Assembly (NCBI GenBank): GCA_038230835.1
Contig: JBBRMM010000012.1
Coordinates: 41,502-105,501, forward strand
Length of the DNA: 64,000 bases
Source of the DNA: DASUHT01 sp038230835
GTDB taxonomy: Bacteria; Actinomycetota; Thermoleophilia; Gaiellales; JAICJC01
Reading direction: 5' to 3'
Under the pieces are notes generated by a model. The model did not search any database, had not been told where the DNA came from, and was given only the letters and a program-made list of their open reading frames with translations. A program made the position numbers and the translations under genes. Positions 17,083 to 30,637 of the stretch are shown here, in pieces. Numbering within the stretch: position 1 is the stretch's first letter; every line of letters starts with the position of its first letter.

Positions 17083-17113
17083 GTCTTCGGTCCCGGACAC
17101 CGGGGCCGAAGAC
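17083..17113. terminator. Terminator hairpin after cheW
   Basis: A 14-base stem with one G-U pair (GTCTTCGGTCCCGG with CCGGGGCCGAAGAC) and a three-base loop starts 16 bases after the cheW stop. There is no T run. Confidence 0.55.
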
Positions 17114-17157
17114 CCTGGCGCCGTGCACCGAGGTGGGGGATCGGCGCCTCGGAGTTG

Positions 17158-17163
17158 TAAGCT
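17158..17163 (+). promoter_or_regulatory. Minus-10 element of a leaderless NUDIX transcript
   Basis: TAAGCT stands seven bases before the ATG at 17171, so transcription should start at or next to the start codon. No ribosome-binding site is present. Confidence 0.5.
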
Positions 17164-17170
17164 TGACTCC

Positions 17171-17743
17171 ATGAGCGACGGCGTCGTCCCCAGCGAGTCC
17201 GGCTTCATGGCCGCCCCGGCCGCCGCGGAGCTGACCGGCCAGGCCCACGAGCAAATCCTGGCCACGACGGTGTGCGCGGTCGTCGAGCACGGCGGCGAGG
17301 CGCTGATGGTGCGCCAGCTGAACCGCGAGGCGGAGCCCCGATGGAACTTCCCCACCGGGTGGATGGTGTCGCACGACGAGGACGGCCACCTGCAGCTCCC
17401 CGAGCACGCGGTCAACCGCAACCTGCTGATCGAGACCGGCTACGGCTCCAACAACGCCACGCTGATCGGGATGGCGGTGGTCCACGAGCACGACGAGTCG
17501 GGACGCCGGATCGGCACCTCGCTGCGACTCAACTACCTGTGCGGGCAGCCTCGCCAGACGACATACGCGGTCAACGACCCGGACATCCTGGGCGCACCCG
17601 AGTGGCACTCACCGGAGGAGATCGAGCAGCTGGCGGTGCGCGGGGAGCTCAAGGGCGAACTGACGCTGGTGACCTTCCGGCACTGGCAGGAGTACCGGCG
17701 CACCGGCGGCGTGTCGGCCGGCGTCGTCGACATCCCCAACTAA
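17171..17743 (+). CDS. NUDIX-fold protein with degenerate Nudix box
   Basis: 190 residues. The fold is recognisable from ATTVCAVVEHGGEALMVRQLN, PRWNFPTGWMV and the following helix, but the Nudix box is weak: only the leading Gly, one Glu-Ala pair and the terminal ETGY are in register, and the catalytic REXXEE core is not intact. It may bind rather than hydrolyse nucleoside diphosphate derivatives. It is leaderless (TAAGCT seven bases upstream), follows the cheW terminator and converges on the thiolase gene. Confidence 0.7.
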   Translation: MSDGVVPSESGFMAAPAAAELTGQAHEQILATTVCAVVEHGGEALMVRQLNREAEPRWNFPTGWMVSHDEDGHLQLPEHAVNRNLLIETGYGSNNATLIGMAVVHEHDESGRRIGTSLRLNYLCGQPRQTTYAVNDPDILGAPEWHSPEEIEQLAVRGELKGELTLVTFRHWQEYRRTGGVSAGVVDIPN

Positions 17744-17797
17744 CGCCCGCGGAGTCATGACCGCCGGGGCATCAGCCCCCGAACACCACCGGCCGCT

Positions 17798-18973
17798 TCA
17801 GCCGGCCCGCTCGAAGACCGCCGCCTGTCCCTGCCCGACTCCGATGCACAGCGCGGCCAGCCCGTACCGCGCCGCCCGCCGGCGAAGCTCATGCACAAGG
17901 CTGACGACGAGCCGCGCCCCGCTCATCCCCAGCGGGTGACCGAGCGCGATCGCACCGCCGTTCACGTTCACCCGCGCGGGATCGAGCCCGAGAGCGCGGA
18001 TCACGGCCACGCTCTGAGACGCGAACGCCTCGTTCAGTTCGACCAGGTCGAGGTCGCCAACGCCGATCCCGGCCCGGGCCAGCGCCTTGGTCGTGGCGGG
18101 CACCGGCCCGATACCCATCAGGCGGGGATCCACTCCGGCCACCGCGCCGGCCACATACCGCGCCAACGGGCGCACGCCCATCGATTCGGCCCGTTCCGCA
18201 GAGGCGATCACGAGTGCCGCCGCGCCGTCGTTGATGCCGCTGGAGTTGCCCGCGGTGACGCTGCCACCATCCCGGAACACCGCCGGCAGCGCCGCGAGCT
18301 TCGCGGCATCCACGTCCGGCCGCGGGTGCTCGTCGTGGGCGAGGTCGGCGACCGGCAGCAGTTCGTCGGAGAAGCGGCCGGCTGCTTGCGCGGCGGCCCA
18401 TCGACGCTGGCTTACCAGCGCGAACGCGTCCTGATCGTGGCGGCTCACGCCGTAGCGCTCGGCCACGTTCTCGCCGGTCTCCCCCATCGATTCCAGCGGG
18501 AACATCTCCGCCATCCGCGGGTTCGGAAACCGCCAGCCGAGCGTCGAGTCGTACGCCGTTCGGTCGCCGCGCGGAAACGCCCGATCGGGTTTACCGAGCA
18601 CGAGTGGCGCACGGCTCATCGACTCGACGCCGCCCGCCACGAACAGATCGCCCTCTCCTGCCCGCACGGCCAGGCACGCTCCCACCACCGCCGACAGACC
18701 CGAGGCGCACAGCCGGTTCACGGTCACCCCGGCCACCGCCTGCGGGAGCCCGGCCAACAGTGCCGCCATGCGTGCCACGTTGCGGTTGTCCTCCCCGGCC
18801 TGGTTGGCACAGCCGAGGTAGACGTCCTCGATCTCACCCGCCGGCACGCCGGCCCGGTTCACCGCCTCTGCAACCACCCGCGCCGCGAGGTCGTCCGGGC
18901 GCAGGCACGCAAGCGCGCCGCCGTAGCGGCCGATCGGGGTTCGCACCGCGGACAGGATCACGGCCTCCGGCAT
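17798..18973 (-). CDS. Thiolase (acetyl-CoA C-acyltransferase)
   Basis: 391 residues, the usual thiolase length. It catalyses thiolytic cleavage of 3-ketoacyl-CoA, or the reverse condensation. The nucleophile is Cys89 in VNRLCASG, the catalytic His is in ALGHPLGMSGAR, and the second Cys is in LCIGVGQG. The GVESMSRAP and LVELNEAFASQ segments are typical. The sequence looks closest to degradative thiolases such as FadA/PcaF; the chain-length preference is unknown. TAGACT lies eight bases before the ATG, which points to a leaderless transcript. Confidence 0.93.
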   Translation of the reverse strand: MPEAVILSAVRTPIGRYGGALACLRPDDLAARVVAEAVNRAGVPAGEIEDVYLGCANQAGEDNRNVARMAALLAGLPQAVAGVTVNRLCASGLSAVVGACLAVRAGEGDLFVAGGVESMSRAPLVLGKPDRAFPRGDRTAYDSTLGWRFPNPRMAEMFPLESMGETGENVAERYGVSRHDQDAFALVSQRRWAAAQAAGRFSDELLPVADLAHDEHPRPDVDAAKLAALPAVFRDGGSVTAGNSSGINDGAAALVIASAERAESMGVRPLARYVAGAVAGVDPRLMGIGPVPATTKALARAGIGVGDLDLVELNEAFASQSVAVIRALGLDPARVNVNGGAIALGHPLGMSGARLVVSLVHELRRRAARYGLAALCIGVGQGQAAVFERAG

Positions 18974-18981
18974 GGGCGCAG

Positions 18982-18987
18982 AGTCTA
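18982..18987 (-). promoter_or_regulatory. Minus-10 element of the thiolase gene
   Basis: On the minus strand TAGACT is followed by eight bases and the ATG at 18973. The spacing predicts a leaderless or nearly leaderless mRNA. Confidence 0.5.
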
Positions 18988-19041
18988 TCCGCGGCCGATC
19001 CGCAAACCGCGCTCCAACCGCCCCTCCCTACCCTGCCGCGG

Positions 19042-20085
19042 ATGGGCAACCGATCCCCCCGAGTGACGCCGGCCACGGCGCTGGTGCCGCTGCGGGTATT
19101 CCTCGGCATCACCTTCGTCTACGCCGGCTATCAGAAGCTCTCCGACCCGGGGTTCTTCCATCCCGGCGCGCCGACGTACATCGGAACCCAACTGCACGCG
19201 TTCTCCACCGGCACCCCGCTCGGGTTCCTGCTTCGCTGGTTCGCCCTGCCCTTCCCGACCCTGGCCGGAGCCGGTGTGGCGATGGTCGAGATCGCCGTCG
19301 GGCTGCTGGTCACCGCCGGGCTCTTCACCCGGGTCGCGGCCGCGGCAGGGATGTCGCTGAACCTGGTGCTCTTTCTGACCGCAACCTGGAACACGACGCC
19401 CTACTTCCTGGGCAGCGACATCGTGTTCGTATTCGCCTGGCTGCCGTTCGTGCTGGCCGGCGCACAGGGCCAGCCGGCGCTCGATCACCGGCTGCGGCGA
19501 CCCACCTCCACACGTCGCGCGACGGGCGCGATGCACGTCTACGGAGGGCCGGCAGTTGCGACCAGCAGCCGCCACGAGCTCCTGCAGCGAGCCCTGCTGG
19601 CGGTCGGCGGCGGGACGCTTGCGGTCGCCGGGTTCGCGACGCTCATCAAGGGCGGCTACCGAAGCCCCGAGAGCGGCCTCGCGTCGACGACCCACCTGAA
19701 AGTCCACCATCGCCACGCATCGCAGGCGGCGACCGGTGCGTCCGATTCGGCTTCCACCGGCTCGGCGACCGCAATCCCCACCGGCGCGGTCAAGGTCGGC
19801 ACTGCAAGCGGTCTTGCGGTCGGACAGGCGGCGACGTACAAGGATCCGGCGGACGGATCCACCGACATCGTGATCCGTCAGTCGGGTGGCGGGCTGACCG
19901 CGATGAGCGCGATCTGCACGCATGCGGGATGCGAGGTCGGCTACCAGGGCGGGATCCTGTACTGCCCGTGTCATGGCTCGCAGTTCGACGCGACCACCGG
20001 AGCGGTCATCCAAGGTCCAGCCGTGACCGCCCTTCCCAGGAAGCGTGTGATCGAGCGTGCCGGCGAGATCTACGCTGTGCCCTAG
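19042..20085 (+). CDS. DoxX/DoxD membrane domain fused to Rieske iron-sulfur domain
   Basis: 347 residues. Residues 8-150 form a four-helix DoxX/DoxD-type membrane domain (LRVFLGITFVYAGYQKL, VEIAVGLLVTAGLF). A further membrane anchor at about 180-205 (ALLAVGGGTLAVAGFATL) and a Ser/Ala/Thr-rich linker lead to a Rieske [2Fe-2S] domain (about 250-345) with ligands Cys292, His294, Cys308 and His311 and the disulfide pair Cys297/Cys310 (CTHAGC, CPCHG). DoxD with DoxA forms thiosulfate:quinone oxidoreductase, so a quinone-linked electron-transfer role is plausible. The 3' end overlaps the RNase H gene by four bases, tail to tail. Confidence 0.88.
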   Translation: MGNRSPRVTPATALVPLRVFLGITFVYAGYQKLSDPGFFHPGAPTYIGTQLHAFSTGTPLGFLLRWFALPFPTLAGAGVAMVEIAVGLLVTAGLFTRVAAAAGMSLNLVLFLTATWNTTPYFLGSDIVFVFAWLPFVLAGAQGQPALDHRLRRPTSTRRATGAMHVYGGPAVATSSRHELLQRALLAVGGGTLAVAGFATLIKGGYRSPESGLASTTHLKVHHRHASQAATGASDSASTGSATAIPTGAVKVGTASGLAVGQAATYKDPADGSTDIVIRQSGGGLTAMSAICTHAGCEVGYQGGILYCPCHGSQFDATTGAVIQGPAVTALPRKRVIERAGEIYAVP

Positions 20086-20618
20086 GACGACTGCCGGGCC
20101 GAAGAGCCCAACAGAGAGGCGACCAGGTCGTCGGCGGCACGGTTGTGCTCGCGCGGCACCCAGCGGTAGACGACCGACCCGATCCGGGTGGCCAACTCGG
20201 CCGCCTGGCGCTGATGGACGGCCAAGGCCGGGTTGCGCACCGGCGCTCGGTCCCGCATGCGCTCGACCAGCAGCCGCGAGTCCGAGCGCACCTCGAGCTT
20301 GGACAGACCCAATCCAAGCGCCGCCTCGAGGCCCGCGCTGAGCGCTCGGTGCTCGGCGGTGCCGGCGGTAGCGATGCCGATCGACTCGGCGGACCGCGCC
20401 AGCTCCGCGCCGTCGGGGTCGTGGATCAGGTAGCCGACCGCAGCCGGCCCTGGGTTACCGCGCGATCCACCGTCGCACCACAGCACCGCAAACCCTGGGC
20501 GGGCCTGCGGGGCCACCGCCTGCGCGCCACCGGACGCAGCCGCGCGACTGGCCTTCGAAAGCCGACGCCGCTCGGAGTCCTTCATCGTCTTGCCTCTCGC
20601 GCGCACGGCCCTGGGCAT
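20082..20618 (-). CDS. Ribonuclease HI-family protein
   Basis: 178 residues with a basic N-terminal extension of about 40 residues and an RNase HI domain. Catalytic positions are visible: Asp in WCDGGSRGNPGPA, Glu in GTAEHRALSAGLEAA, Asp in VRSDSRLLVERM and a final Asp in HNRAADDL. This is the RNase HI/reverse-transcriptase-like subgroup (RnhA-like, as in the N-terminal domain of mycobacterial Rv2228c), which cuts RNA in RNA-DNA hybrids. Its stop overlaps that of the DoxX-Rieske gene. Confidence 0.88.
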   Translation of the reverse strand: MPRAVRARGKTMKDSERRRLSKASRAAASGGAQAVAPQARPGFAVLWCDGGSRGNPGPAAVGYLIHDPDGAELARSAESIGIATAGTAEHRALSAGLEAALGLGLSKLEVRSDSRLLVERMRDRAPVRNPALAVHQRQAAELATRIGSVVYRWVPREHNRAADDLVASLLGSSARQSS

Positions 20619-20622
20619 CGCG

Positions 20623-21066
20623 TCAGCGAGGCCGCTCGTCGGTGATCAGATGGAGCGCCGGGCGGCGGAAGCCGTCGCCGATGTCGAACGCCAGCTCGCG
20701 CGCGACGTCGAGCGGCTGGAGCGGCGCCGGCAGCTCTTCGAGGCGGTGCCACTCGTGTGCACGCGGGTCGACGGGAGCGGCCTCATCCCTGCCGACGATG
20801 GTGGCCAGCCGGTAGAGGATGGTCTCGTGCCGGTAGTCCCCGCTCTCGACGAACAGGTTCTCGCTCACGTACAGCAGCCGGCCGACCTCGATCCGCAGCG
20901 ACGCCTCCTCCACGAGCTCGCGCTCGAGCGCCTCGGCGGTCGTCTCACCCGGCTCCACCCCACCACCCGGGAGCCAGTAGAACGGCCGCCGGTCGGCGTG
21001 TGCAGTGCGATCGAGCAGCACCCTGCCCTGGTCGTCGACGATCACGGCCCGCACCCGGAGCGACAT
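20623..21066 (-). CDS. NUDIX hydrolase
   Basis: 147 residues with an intact Nudix box (GGGVEPGETTAEALERELVEEASL), so diphosphate hydrolysis is expected. The ATG at 21066 begins the first conserved strand (LRVRAVIVDDQGRVLLD); the open frame upstream is arginine-rich antisense sequence and is excluded. It lies 13 bases downstream of uvrA and four bases upstream of the RNase H start, suggesting one transcript from uvrA. The substrate is unknown. Confidence 0.88.
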   Translation of the reverse strand: MSLRVRAVIVDDQGRVLLDRTAHADRRPFYWLPGGGVEPGETTAEALERELVEEASLRIEVGRLLYVSENLFVESGDYRHETILYRLATIVGRDEAAPVDPRAHEWHRLEELPAPLQPLDVARELAFDIGDGFRRPALHLITDERPR

Positions 21067-21079
21067 CTCGGGCACAGCC

Positions 21080-23926
<2,847 letters not shown>

Positions 23927-23958
23927 TCCGCCTGTCACCCCTTGCTGCCGCCGTGATG

Positions 23959-23972
23959 CGAACATATGTTCG
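23959..23972 (-). promoter_or_regulatory. LexA (SOS) box of uvrA
   Basis: CGAACATATGTTCG is a perfect match to the actinobacterial LexA operator CGAAC-N4-GTTCG and lies in a 16-base perfect palindrome at 23958-23973. A TATGTT hexamer within it could be the -10 element, so LexA would block RNA polymerase directly. Confidence 0.85.
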
Positions 23973-24025
23973 CCGATATTCGAGGAGCATACCAACCCCC
24001 GCAGACGGATGCATGGTAGTCGCCA

Positions 24026-24892
24026 TCAGTGCACAAGCGAGAGCACCGCGACGAACACCAGCGGCACGACGAACCAGGCGACGGCCGTCAGCCCGATGGC
24101 GATCGCCGCGATCGTACGCCCATCGTCCTGCGGCGGATTCCCGCAGTTGCCGATCGTCTCCCACAGCACCTCGACCGGACGGCCGGAGATCACGATCACG
24201 CGCCGGTGCGCGAGCCCGGCACCCTGGAGAAGGATCCACGCCAGGCCGCCGAACACCAGTATCAGTGCGAGCGCGACCGCAACCAACACCCCCTTGTTGG
24301 TGCCGGGGCTGAAGGCGCCGAACCGACGCCCCACCGACGCCACGACCGGGATCGCCGCTCCGCCCGCGAGCACACCGGTCAGCGGCGAGCGCGCGCCGCG
24401 GTAGCCCAGCGACAGGCGATCGGCCTGGATCCGGGCCTGCGCCAGCATGCGCCGCTGCGGGGACGCCACCTCCGACTGGCTCTCGCGCCGGGCGTAGAGC
24501 CGAGCCAGGTTGCGCACGACGTTGGCGACATGGCTGCGCACCACGTAGCGGGCGACGTACTCGACACCGCGCTCCGCCACCGGCGTCAGCACCCACATCC
24601 GCGCCAGCTTCGGGTGGCGGAAGCCCTCGCGATCGAGCACCTCGAGCGCCCGCATGGTCAGCCTGTGCGCGTCGGCGAACCGGTCGGGATGCGCGAGTGG
24701 CTCACGGTCGGCCAGCTCGGCGACCAACCTCGCCTCGGCAACGGTGTTGACGCCGATCTGGGCGAACGCCAGATCGGCCGCCTGGTCGGAGTCACCCCGC
24801 AGCAGTTTGAAGGTGCGATCGAGCTGCTCGGTGACCTCGTCGAGGATCAGCCGATCCGAGCGCTTGGAAGGCTCGTCGTGCTCGCCGGTCAT
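24026..24892 (-). CDS. Conserved membrane protein of unknown function
   Basis: 288 residues. The first 180 are hydrophilic and largely helical (LILDEVTEQLDRTFKLLRGDSDQAADLAFAQIG-type helices, Arg-rich stretches). The C-terminal third has two clear hydrophobic segments (VLVAVALALILVFGGLAWILL and AIAIGLTAVAWFVVPLVFVAVL). No domain was recognised. The ATG overlaps the stop of the PH-domain gene (TGATG), so the two are translated together and may act together at the membrane. Confidence 0.65.
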   Translation of the reverse strand: MTGEHDEPSKRSDRLILDEVTEQLDRTFKLLRGDSDQAADLAFAQIGVNTVAEARLVAELADREPLAHPDRFADAHRLTMRALEVLDREGFRHPKLARMWVLTPVAERGVEYVARYVVRSHVANVVRNLARLYARRESQSEVASPQRRMLAQARIQADRLSLGYRGARSPLTGVLAGGAAIPVVASVGRRFGAFSPGTNKGVLVAVALALILVFGGLAWILLQGAGLAHRRVIVISGRPVEVLWETIGNCGNPPQDDGRTIAAIAIGLTAVAWFVVPLVFVAVLSLVH

Positions 24893-25452
24893 CAGCGCAC
24901 CGAGGCAGGAACCGCCACCGTTCGCGGCACCGCCGACCGGCCGGCGCCGGACGCGGGGATCTGCACGTCCAGGCCCATGATCAAGCCGAAAACGAGATCG
25001 GGGTCGGGTAGCCTGCTCAGCCCGAACAGCAGCCTCCGCCGACCGCCCACGGTGACCGCCAGCCCGCCGTAATGGAGCAGCCGGCCCAGCGCCGGCCGGC
25101 GCACCTCGATCTGGTCGATTGCACGCAGCGGAAGGATCGCCACCCGCCGCGACAGCCCGCCGGTGACCAGCAGCAGCCGGCGGTCGGTGATCACCAGTCG
25201 CTGCGCATGCCAGCGCGCCACCACCCGCACCAGCCGCAGCATGACGTGGAACGCAAGCGCGCCGGCCACCAGCACCGGCACGATCCGTACCGGCCCCAAC
25301 CGGGTGATCCCGGCCAGCAGGTAGGCGCCGGCGCCCAGCGCCGCCACGCCGATCGCCGCGCGCACAAAGGCGGGCAGCAGCACCACGCCGTGCTCGCGTG
25401 TGATCAGGTGGACGTGCTCGTCGTCGGACACAAGGCGGGTGATGCGAGCCAT
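24892..25452 (-). CDS. PH-domain (bPH2/YdbS-like) membrane protein
   Basis: 186 residues: a short N-terminal segment, two transmembrane helices (about 25-75) and a bacterial PH domain (about 85-150) with the typical QRLVITDRRLLLVTGGLSRRV and ILPLRAIDQIEVRRP strands. Proteins of this type sit in the cytoplasmic membrane with the PH barrel inside; their role is mostly unknown. The ATG at 25452 begins the first conserved segment. It is upstream of, and overlaps by one base, the membrane gene at 24026-24892. Confidence 0.78.
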   Translation of the reverse strand: MARITRLVSDDEHVHLITREHGVVLLPAFVRAAIGVAALGAGAYLLAGITRLGPVRIVPVLVAGALAFHVMLRLVRVVARWHAQRLVITDRRLLLVTGGLSRRVAILPLRAIDQIEVRRPALGRLLHYGGLAVTVGGRRRLLFGLSRLPDPDLVFGLIMGLDVQIPASGAGRSAVPRTVAVPASVR

Positions 25453-25543
25453 CGGCGAGAGCGTCTTTCGCCGTGTGCCAATCGTTTCCCTGCGCCGCGA
25501 TTGGGGTTCAACCCCGCGCCGGATCTGCCGATACCCGGGAAGC

Positions 25544-26283
25544 ATGCTCTTTCAGCCGTCCCCGATCAACGACGACGAACCGCTCTCCACGCTGCTGTCG
25601 TCGGTGCCCACGCTGCCCACGCGTGTGACGATGCTCTCCGGCGAGACCGGGGAGGTCGACGTGTTGCTGGCGGACGTCGACCGCGGCAAGCTGATCGGGT
25701 ACGGCCCGCAGTCGCTGATGCAGGACGGCATCGAACTGGTGCTGCCGGTGCGCGACTCCAGCGGCGGGGGCCACGACTTCACGCTGCGGGTGGACCGAGC
25801 GTACTACCAGGTGAACCAGCAGACGATGCTGAACCTCAGTGTGGCCGGGATGGAGTTGCGAGCCGGCCACCGAGAGGCGCCGCGCTACCGCCTGGACGAC
25901 TCCGGGGTGGTGTGCGTGATCGAGTCCGACGCACTCGATCCGCAGACGTTCCAGGTCTGGATGGCCGACCTGTCGGAGACCGGCGCCGCGTTCCTGACCG
26001 AGCTGAATTGTTCGGTCAACGACACGATCCTGCTCACGATCAGCCTGGGCGAGCGCCCGGTCACACTCGAGGCCAGGGTGCGCCGGGTGGACGCCGCGCC
26101 GCTGCGCAACCGGGTCGCCGCCGAGATCACCTCCATCCGTGACTGGGACAGGGCCGCGATCACGAGGCTGGCGGACGAGCACGGTACTCCGGACGAGCCC
26201 GACCGGCAGCCCGAGATCGCCGCCGCCCGCGCGCAGTACCGAGCCGAGCAGCACCAGCTGCAGGTGCGCATGGCGCTGCGCCG

Positions 26284-26299
<16 letters not shown>
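25544..26299 (+). CDS. PilZ-domain protein (YcgR-like)
   Basis: 251 residues with an N-terminal YcgR/PilZN-like beta domain (about 15-110) and a C-terminal PilZ domain. The c-di-GMP-binding elements are present: the arginine pair in REAPRYRL and the D-x-S-x-x-G motif in MADLSETGAAF. In other bacteria YcgR slows flagella or controls secretion in response to c-di-GMP. The ATG has GGGA close upstream. Its 3' end overlaps the uvrB 3' end by 16 bases on the opposite strand. Confidence 0.82.
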
Positions 26300-28296
<1,997 letters not shown>

Positions 28297-28310
28297 CGAA
28301 CGTATGGTAC
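28297..28310 (-). promoter_or_regulatory. Degenerate LexA (SOS) box of uvrB
   Basis: On the minus strand the 14 bases GTACCATACGTTCG match the LexA consensus at 11 positions, with one half-site perfect. The site abuts the uvrB ATG and contains the TACCAT -10 hexamer of a leaderless promoter. Confidence 0.6.
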
Positions 28311-28320
28311 CGACACCTCG

Positions 28321-28887
28321 ATGCCCGACCCGGTCACCGCGCTCGCCCACCCCGATCCGCCCCTGGGCGACGGCGTGATCACGCTCCGGGCATGGTGCGC
28401 GCAGGACATCCCTGCGATCGTGGACATCTGCTCCGACGAGCTCTCTGGCCGCTACACCACGGTGCCCGTCCCCTACACCGAGTCGGACGCGCGCGAGTGG
28501 CTGGCCGGTCAGCCGCAGGCGCGGGCCGACGGCGCGTCGATCGCCTTCGCGGTGCTGGAACCGCCTGCGGACGTACCGCTCGGCAGCATCGGACTGACCC
28601 GCCACGGCGACGGTGTGGCCGAGGTCGGCTACATCACCGCACCGGCAGCCCGCGGTCGCGGGCTGATGCCGCGGGCCGTCTCGCTGCTCACCGGTTGGGC
28701 ATTCGCGACGCTCGGCATCGAGCGCGTCGAGTTGGCCACCCACCCGGACAACTCCGCCTCGATCAGGGTGGCCGAGAAGTGCGGGTTCAGCCGCGAGGGG
28801 GTGCTGCGCGGGTACGGCGTGCAGCGTGGCCGGCGGGTCGATCTGATGATGCACTCGAGGCTGCCCGGCGACCCGCCGCCGGGTTGA
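28321..28887 (+). CDS. GNAT-family N-acetyltransferase (RimJ/RimL-like)
   Basis: 188 residues resembling the ribosomal-protein alanine acetyltransferase subgroup: GDGVITLRAWCAQDIPAI at the start, the acetyl-CoA loop APAARGRGLMPRAV, and the late ATHPDNSASIRVAEKCGFSREGVLRGY segment characteristic of RimJ/RimL-like enzymes. It is divergent from uvrB with a 24-base gap. The actual acceptor is unknown. Confidence 0.86.
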   Translation: MPDPVTALAHPDPPLGDGVITLRAWCAQDIPAIVDICSDELSGRYTTVPVPYTESDAREWLAGQPQARADGASIAFAVLEPPADVPLGSIGLTRHGDGVAEVGYITAPAARGRGLMPRAVSLLTGWAFATLGIERVELATHPDNSASIRVAEKCGFSREGVLRGYGVQRGRRVDLMMHSRLPGDPPPG

Positions 28888-28927
28888 CCCGCAACACCAT
28901 CATCCGTGACCTGTATCGTCGGCGGTG

Positions 28928-29365
28928 ATGAGCACGCTGATCAGCAACACAGCGTTCGTGGCCGGCAAGCCGCCCGAGGTGTTCGGGTATCTGCACGACC
29001 CGGAGGCTCGCAGCCACTGGGATCGCATGAGCGACCTGGTGCGGCTGGAGGCCGAGCGCCCGGCGGTCGGCGTGCGGGTGCACTTCCGAGGTCGCCGAAC
29101 CGCTCCGTCCTGGGTGGGCGAGTTCGTCGAGTACACCCCGCCCACGCGCTCGGTGGTGAGGCTCGTCGAGGGCGTCGGGATGCCCTTCTCGGACTTCCGC
29201 CAGACGATCGCCGTCGCCCCCGCCGCCAAGGGGTCAACCGTGGAACTGGCGCTGGAGTACTCGCCGCGCGGGTTGCTGCGGCTGGTCGACCTGGTGACCG
29301 TTCGACCCAAGATGGCCCGTGCAACTCGCGCCTCGCTGCGCTCGGTGGCGGCGCACTTCGCATGA
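28928..29365 (+). CDS. SRPBCC (START-like) family protein
   Basis: 145 residues with the SRPBCC/polyketide cyclase helix-grip pattern: an N-terminal strand with FVAGKPPEVFGYLHDPEARSHWDRM, paired beta strands including VHFRGRRTAPSWVGEFVEYTPP, and a long C-terminal helix. Such proteins bind hydrophobic ligands or catalyse cyclisations. ATG 28928 follows an adjacent GTG; the stop overlaps the next ATG (ATGA), so it is coupled to the methyltransferase. Confidence 0.78.
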   Translation: MSTLISNTAFVAGKPPEVFGYLHDPEARSHWDRMSDLVRLEAERPAVGVRVHFRGRRTAPSWVGEFVEYTPPTRSVVRLVEGVGMPFSDFRQTIAVAPAAKGSTVELALEYSPRGLLRLVDLVTVRPKMARATRASLRSVAAHFA

Positions 29366-30048
29366 GCGGCGATGCAGACCAGCGCCAGGTCGCGGCCGAC
29401 TATGACCTGATCTACGCAGACTGGGACAAGGCGGTGGCGACGGTACAGGGGTTCATGACCGGGCACCTGCCGATCGACACCGGCACCCTCCTGGACGCAC
29501 ATTGCGGCACCGGGCTGGCATCCGACGCCGCAACCCGGCTGGGTTGGGTGGTGACAGCAGCGGAGGCCTCGCCGGCGATGCTCGAGCGCACCCGCAACAG
29601 GCTGCCCAACGTCGAGACCCGGGTCGCGCACGCGCTCAGCCTGCACACGTCGATCACCCGCCGCTTCGACGCCGTGATCTCGGTCGGAAACGCGCTGCCC
29701 GCCCTGCGCCAGGACCAGGTGCGGCAGGCGCTCGCGGAGATGCGCAAGTGCACCCGGCCCGGCGGCGCGGCGATGATCGCGGTGCGCGACTTCGGCGACC
29801 GGCTGAAGTCGGCCGTATGGCGGGACGACCCGGTTGTCAAGATCACCGCCCGCTTCCGCTACCAGTCCGCGTCGGAGATCATCTACACGCTGGACGTCGA
29901 GGACGCCGAGGGCGAGCGCAGCCACGACCAGGTGCTCTACCCGCTGTCCTCGCTGGCGCTGGAGTCAGGGCTCGAGGATGCCGGCTACAACGTCACCCGC
30001 ACCAGTCGGATCGCCGGTCGGGTGGTGATCGCGGCGCTCGCGGTGTGA
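29362..30048 (+). CDS. Class I SAM-dependent methyltransferase
   Basis: 228 residues with a Rossmann methyltransferase core: motif I LLDAHCGTGLASDAA (about 34-48), an acidic strand-II residue in VTAAEASPAML, and RFDAVISVGNALPALRQ as motif IV. It has the layout of small-molecule methyltransferases with a beta-sheet insertion before the C-terminus (YTLDVEDAEGERSHDQVLYPL). The target is unknown. It is coupled to the SRPBCC gene by a four-base overlap. Confidence 0.85.
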   Translation: MSGDADQRQVAADYDLIYADWDKAVATVQGFMTGHLPIDTGTLLDAHCGTGLASDAATRLGWVVTAAEASPAMLERTRNRLPNVETRVAHALSLHTSITRRFDAVISVGNALPALRQDQVRQALAEMRKCTRPGGAAMIAVRDFGDRLKSAVWRDDPVVKITARFRYQSASEIIYTLDVEDAEGERSHDQVLYPLSSLALESGLEDAGYNVTRTSRIAGRVVIAALAV

Positions 30049-30067
30049 TGGAGTGCGCGAAGTACCC

Positions 30068-30637
30068 TCATCCGTAACCCAGGTCATTTGAGTACGCACG
30101 CCGGTACAGGCCCTGAACGTGCCGGACGTTCGCCACGTAGCTGCGAGTCGCGCTGAAGACGATCAGCGGCTTCTGACCCTTGGGCGAGCGCGAGACCCAG
30201 GCGTCGACGTTGGCCTGGCCGGCGTTGTAGGCGGCCAGCGCGAGGTCCTGGTTGCCGTACTTCAGTTCCAGGTGGCGAAGGTACCAGCACCCGTATCGGA
30301 TGTTCAGATCCGGCACGTACAGATCCTGCGGAATCCGGAAGTGCTTGCCGTTGGTGCGCACTGCGATCCCGCGCGCGGTCGACGGCAGCAGTTGCATGAG
30401 GCCGATCGCACCGGCGCTTGACCGGATCTGAGGTCGGAACCGCGACTCCTCGTAGATCACCGCCGCCACCAGTGCCGGATCGAGGTGGTAGTCCTTTGAG
30501 TACCCGCGGATCTCCGCCGGATAAGCCAGCGGGTACCAGATCCGCAACCACCACGACGGCTGTGCACTCTGCAGGTACAGGTAACCGCCGCCGCTGATCG
30601 CGCCCAGCACCACGACCACTGCCGCCAGCCGCCTCAC
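30068..30637 (-). CDS. Lytic transglycosylase (SLT family)
   Basis: 189 residues with an N-terminal signal anchor (LAAVVVVLGAISGGGYLYL) and a goose-type lysozyme-like SLT domain that cleaves peptidoglycan glycan strands to anhydro products outside the membrane. The catalytic Glu is in IYEESRFRPQ, followed by the family motifs SSAGAIGLMQLLPSTA and LALAAYNAGQANVDAW. Its ATG overlaps the coaE stop (ATGA), so it belongs to the rpsA-coaE transcription unit. Confidence 0.92.
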   Translation of the reverse strand: MRRLAAVVVVLGAISGGGYLYLQSAQPSWWLRIWYPLAYPAEIRGYSKDYHLDPALVAAVIYEESRFRPQIRSSAGAIGLMQLLPSTARGIAVRTNGKHFRIPQDLYVPDLNIRYGCWYLRHLELKYGNQDLALAAYNAGQANVDAWVSRSPKGQKPLIVFSATRSYVANVRHVQGLYRRAYSNDLGYG

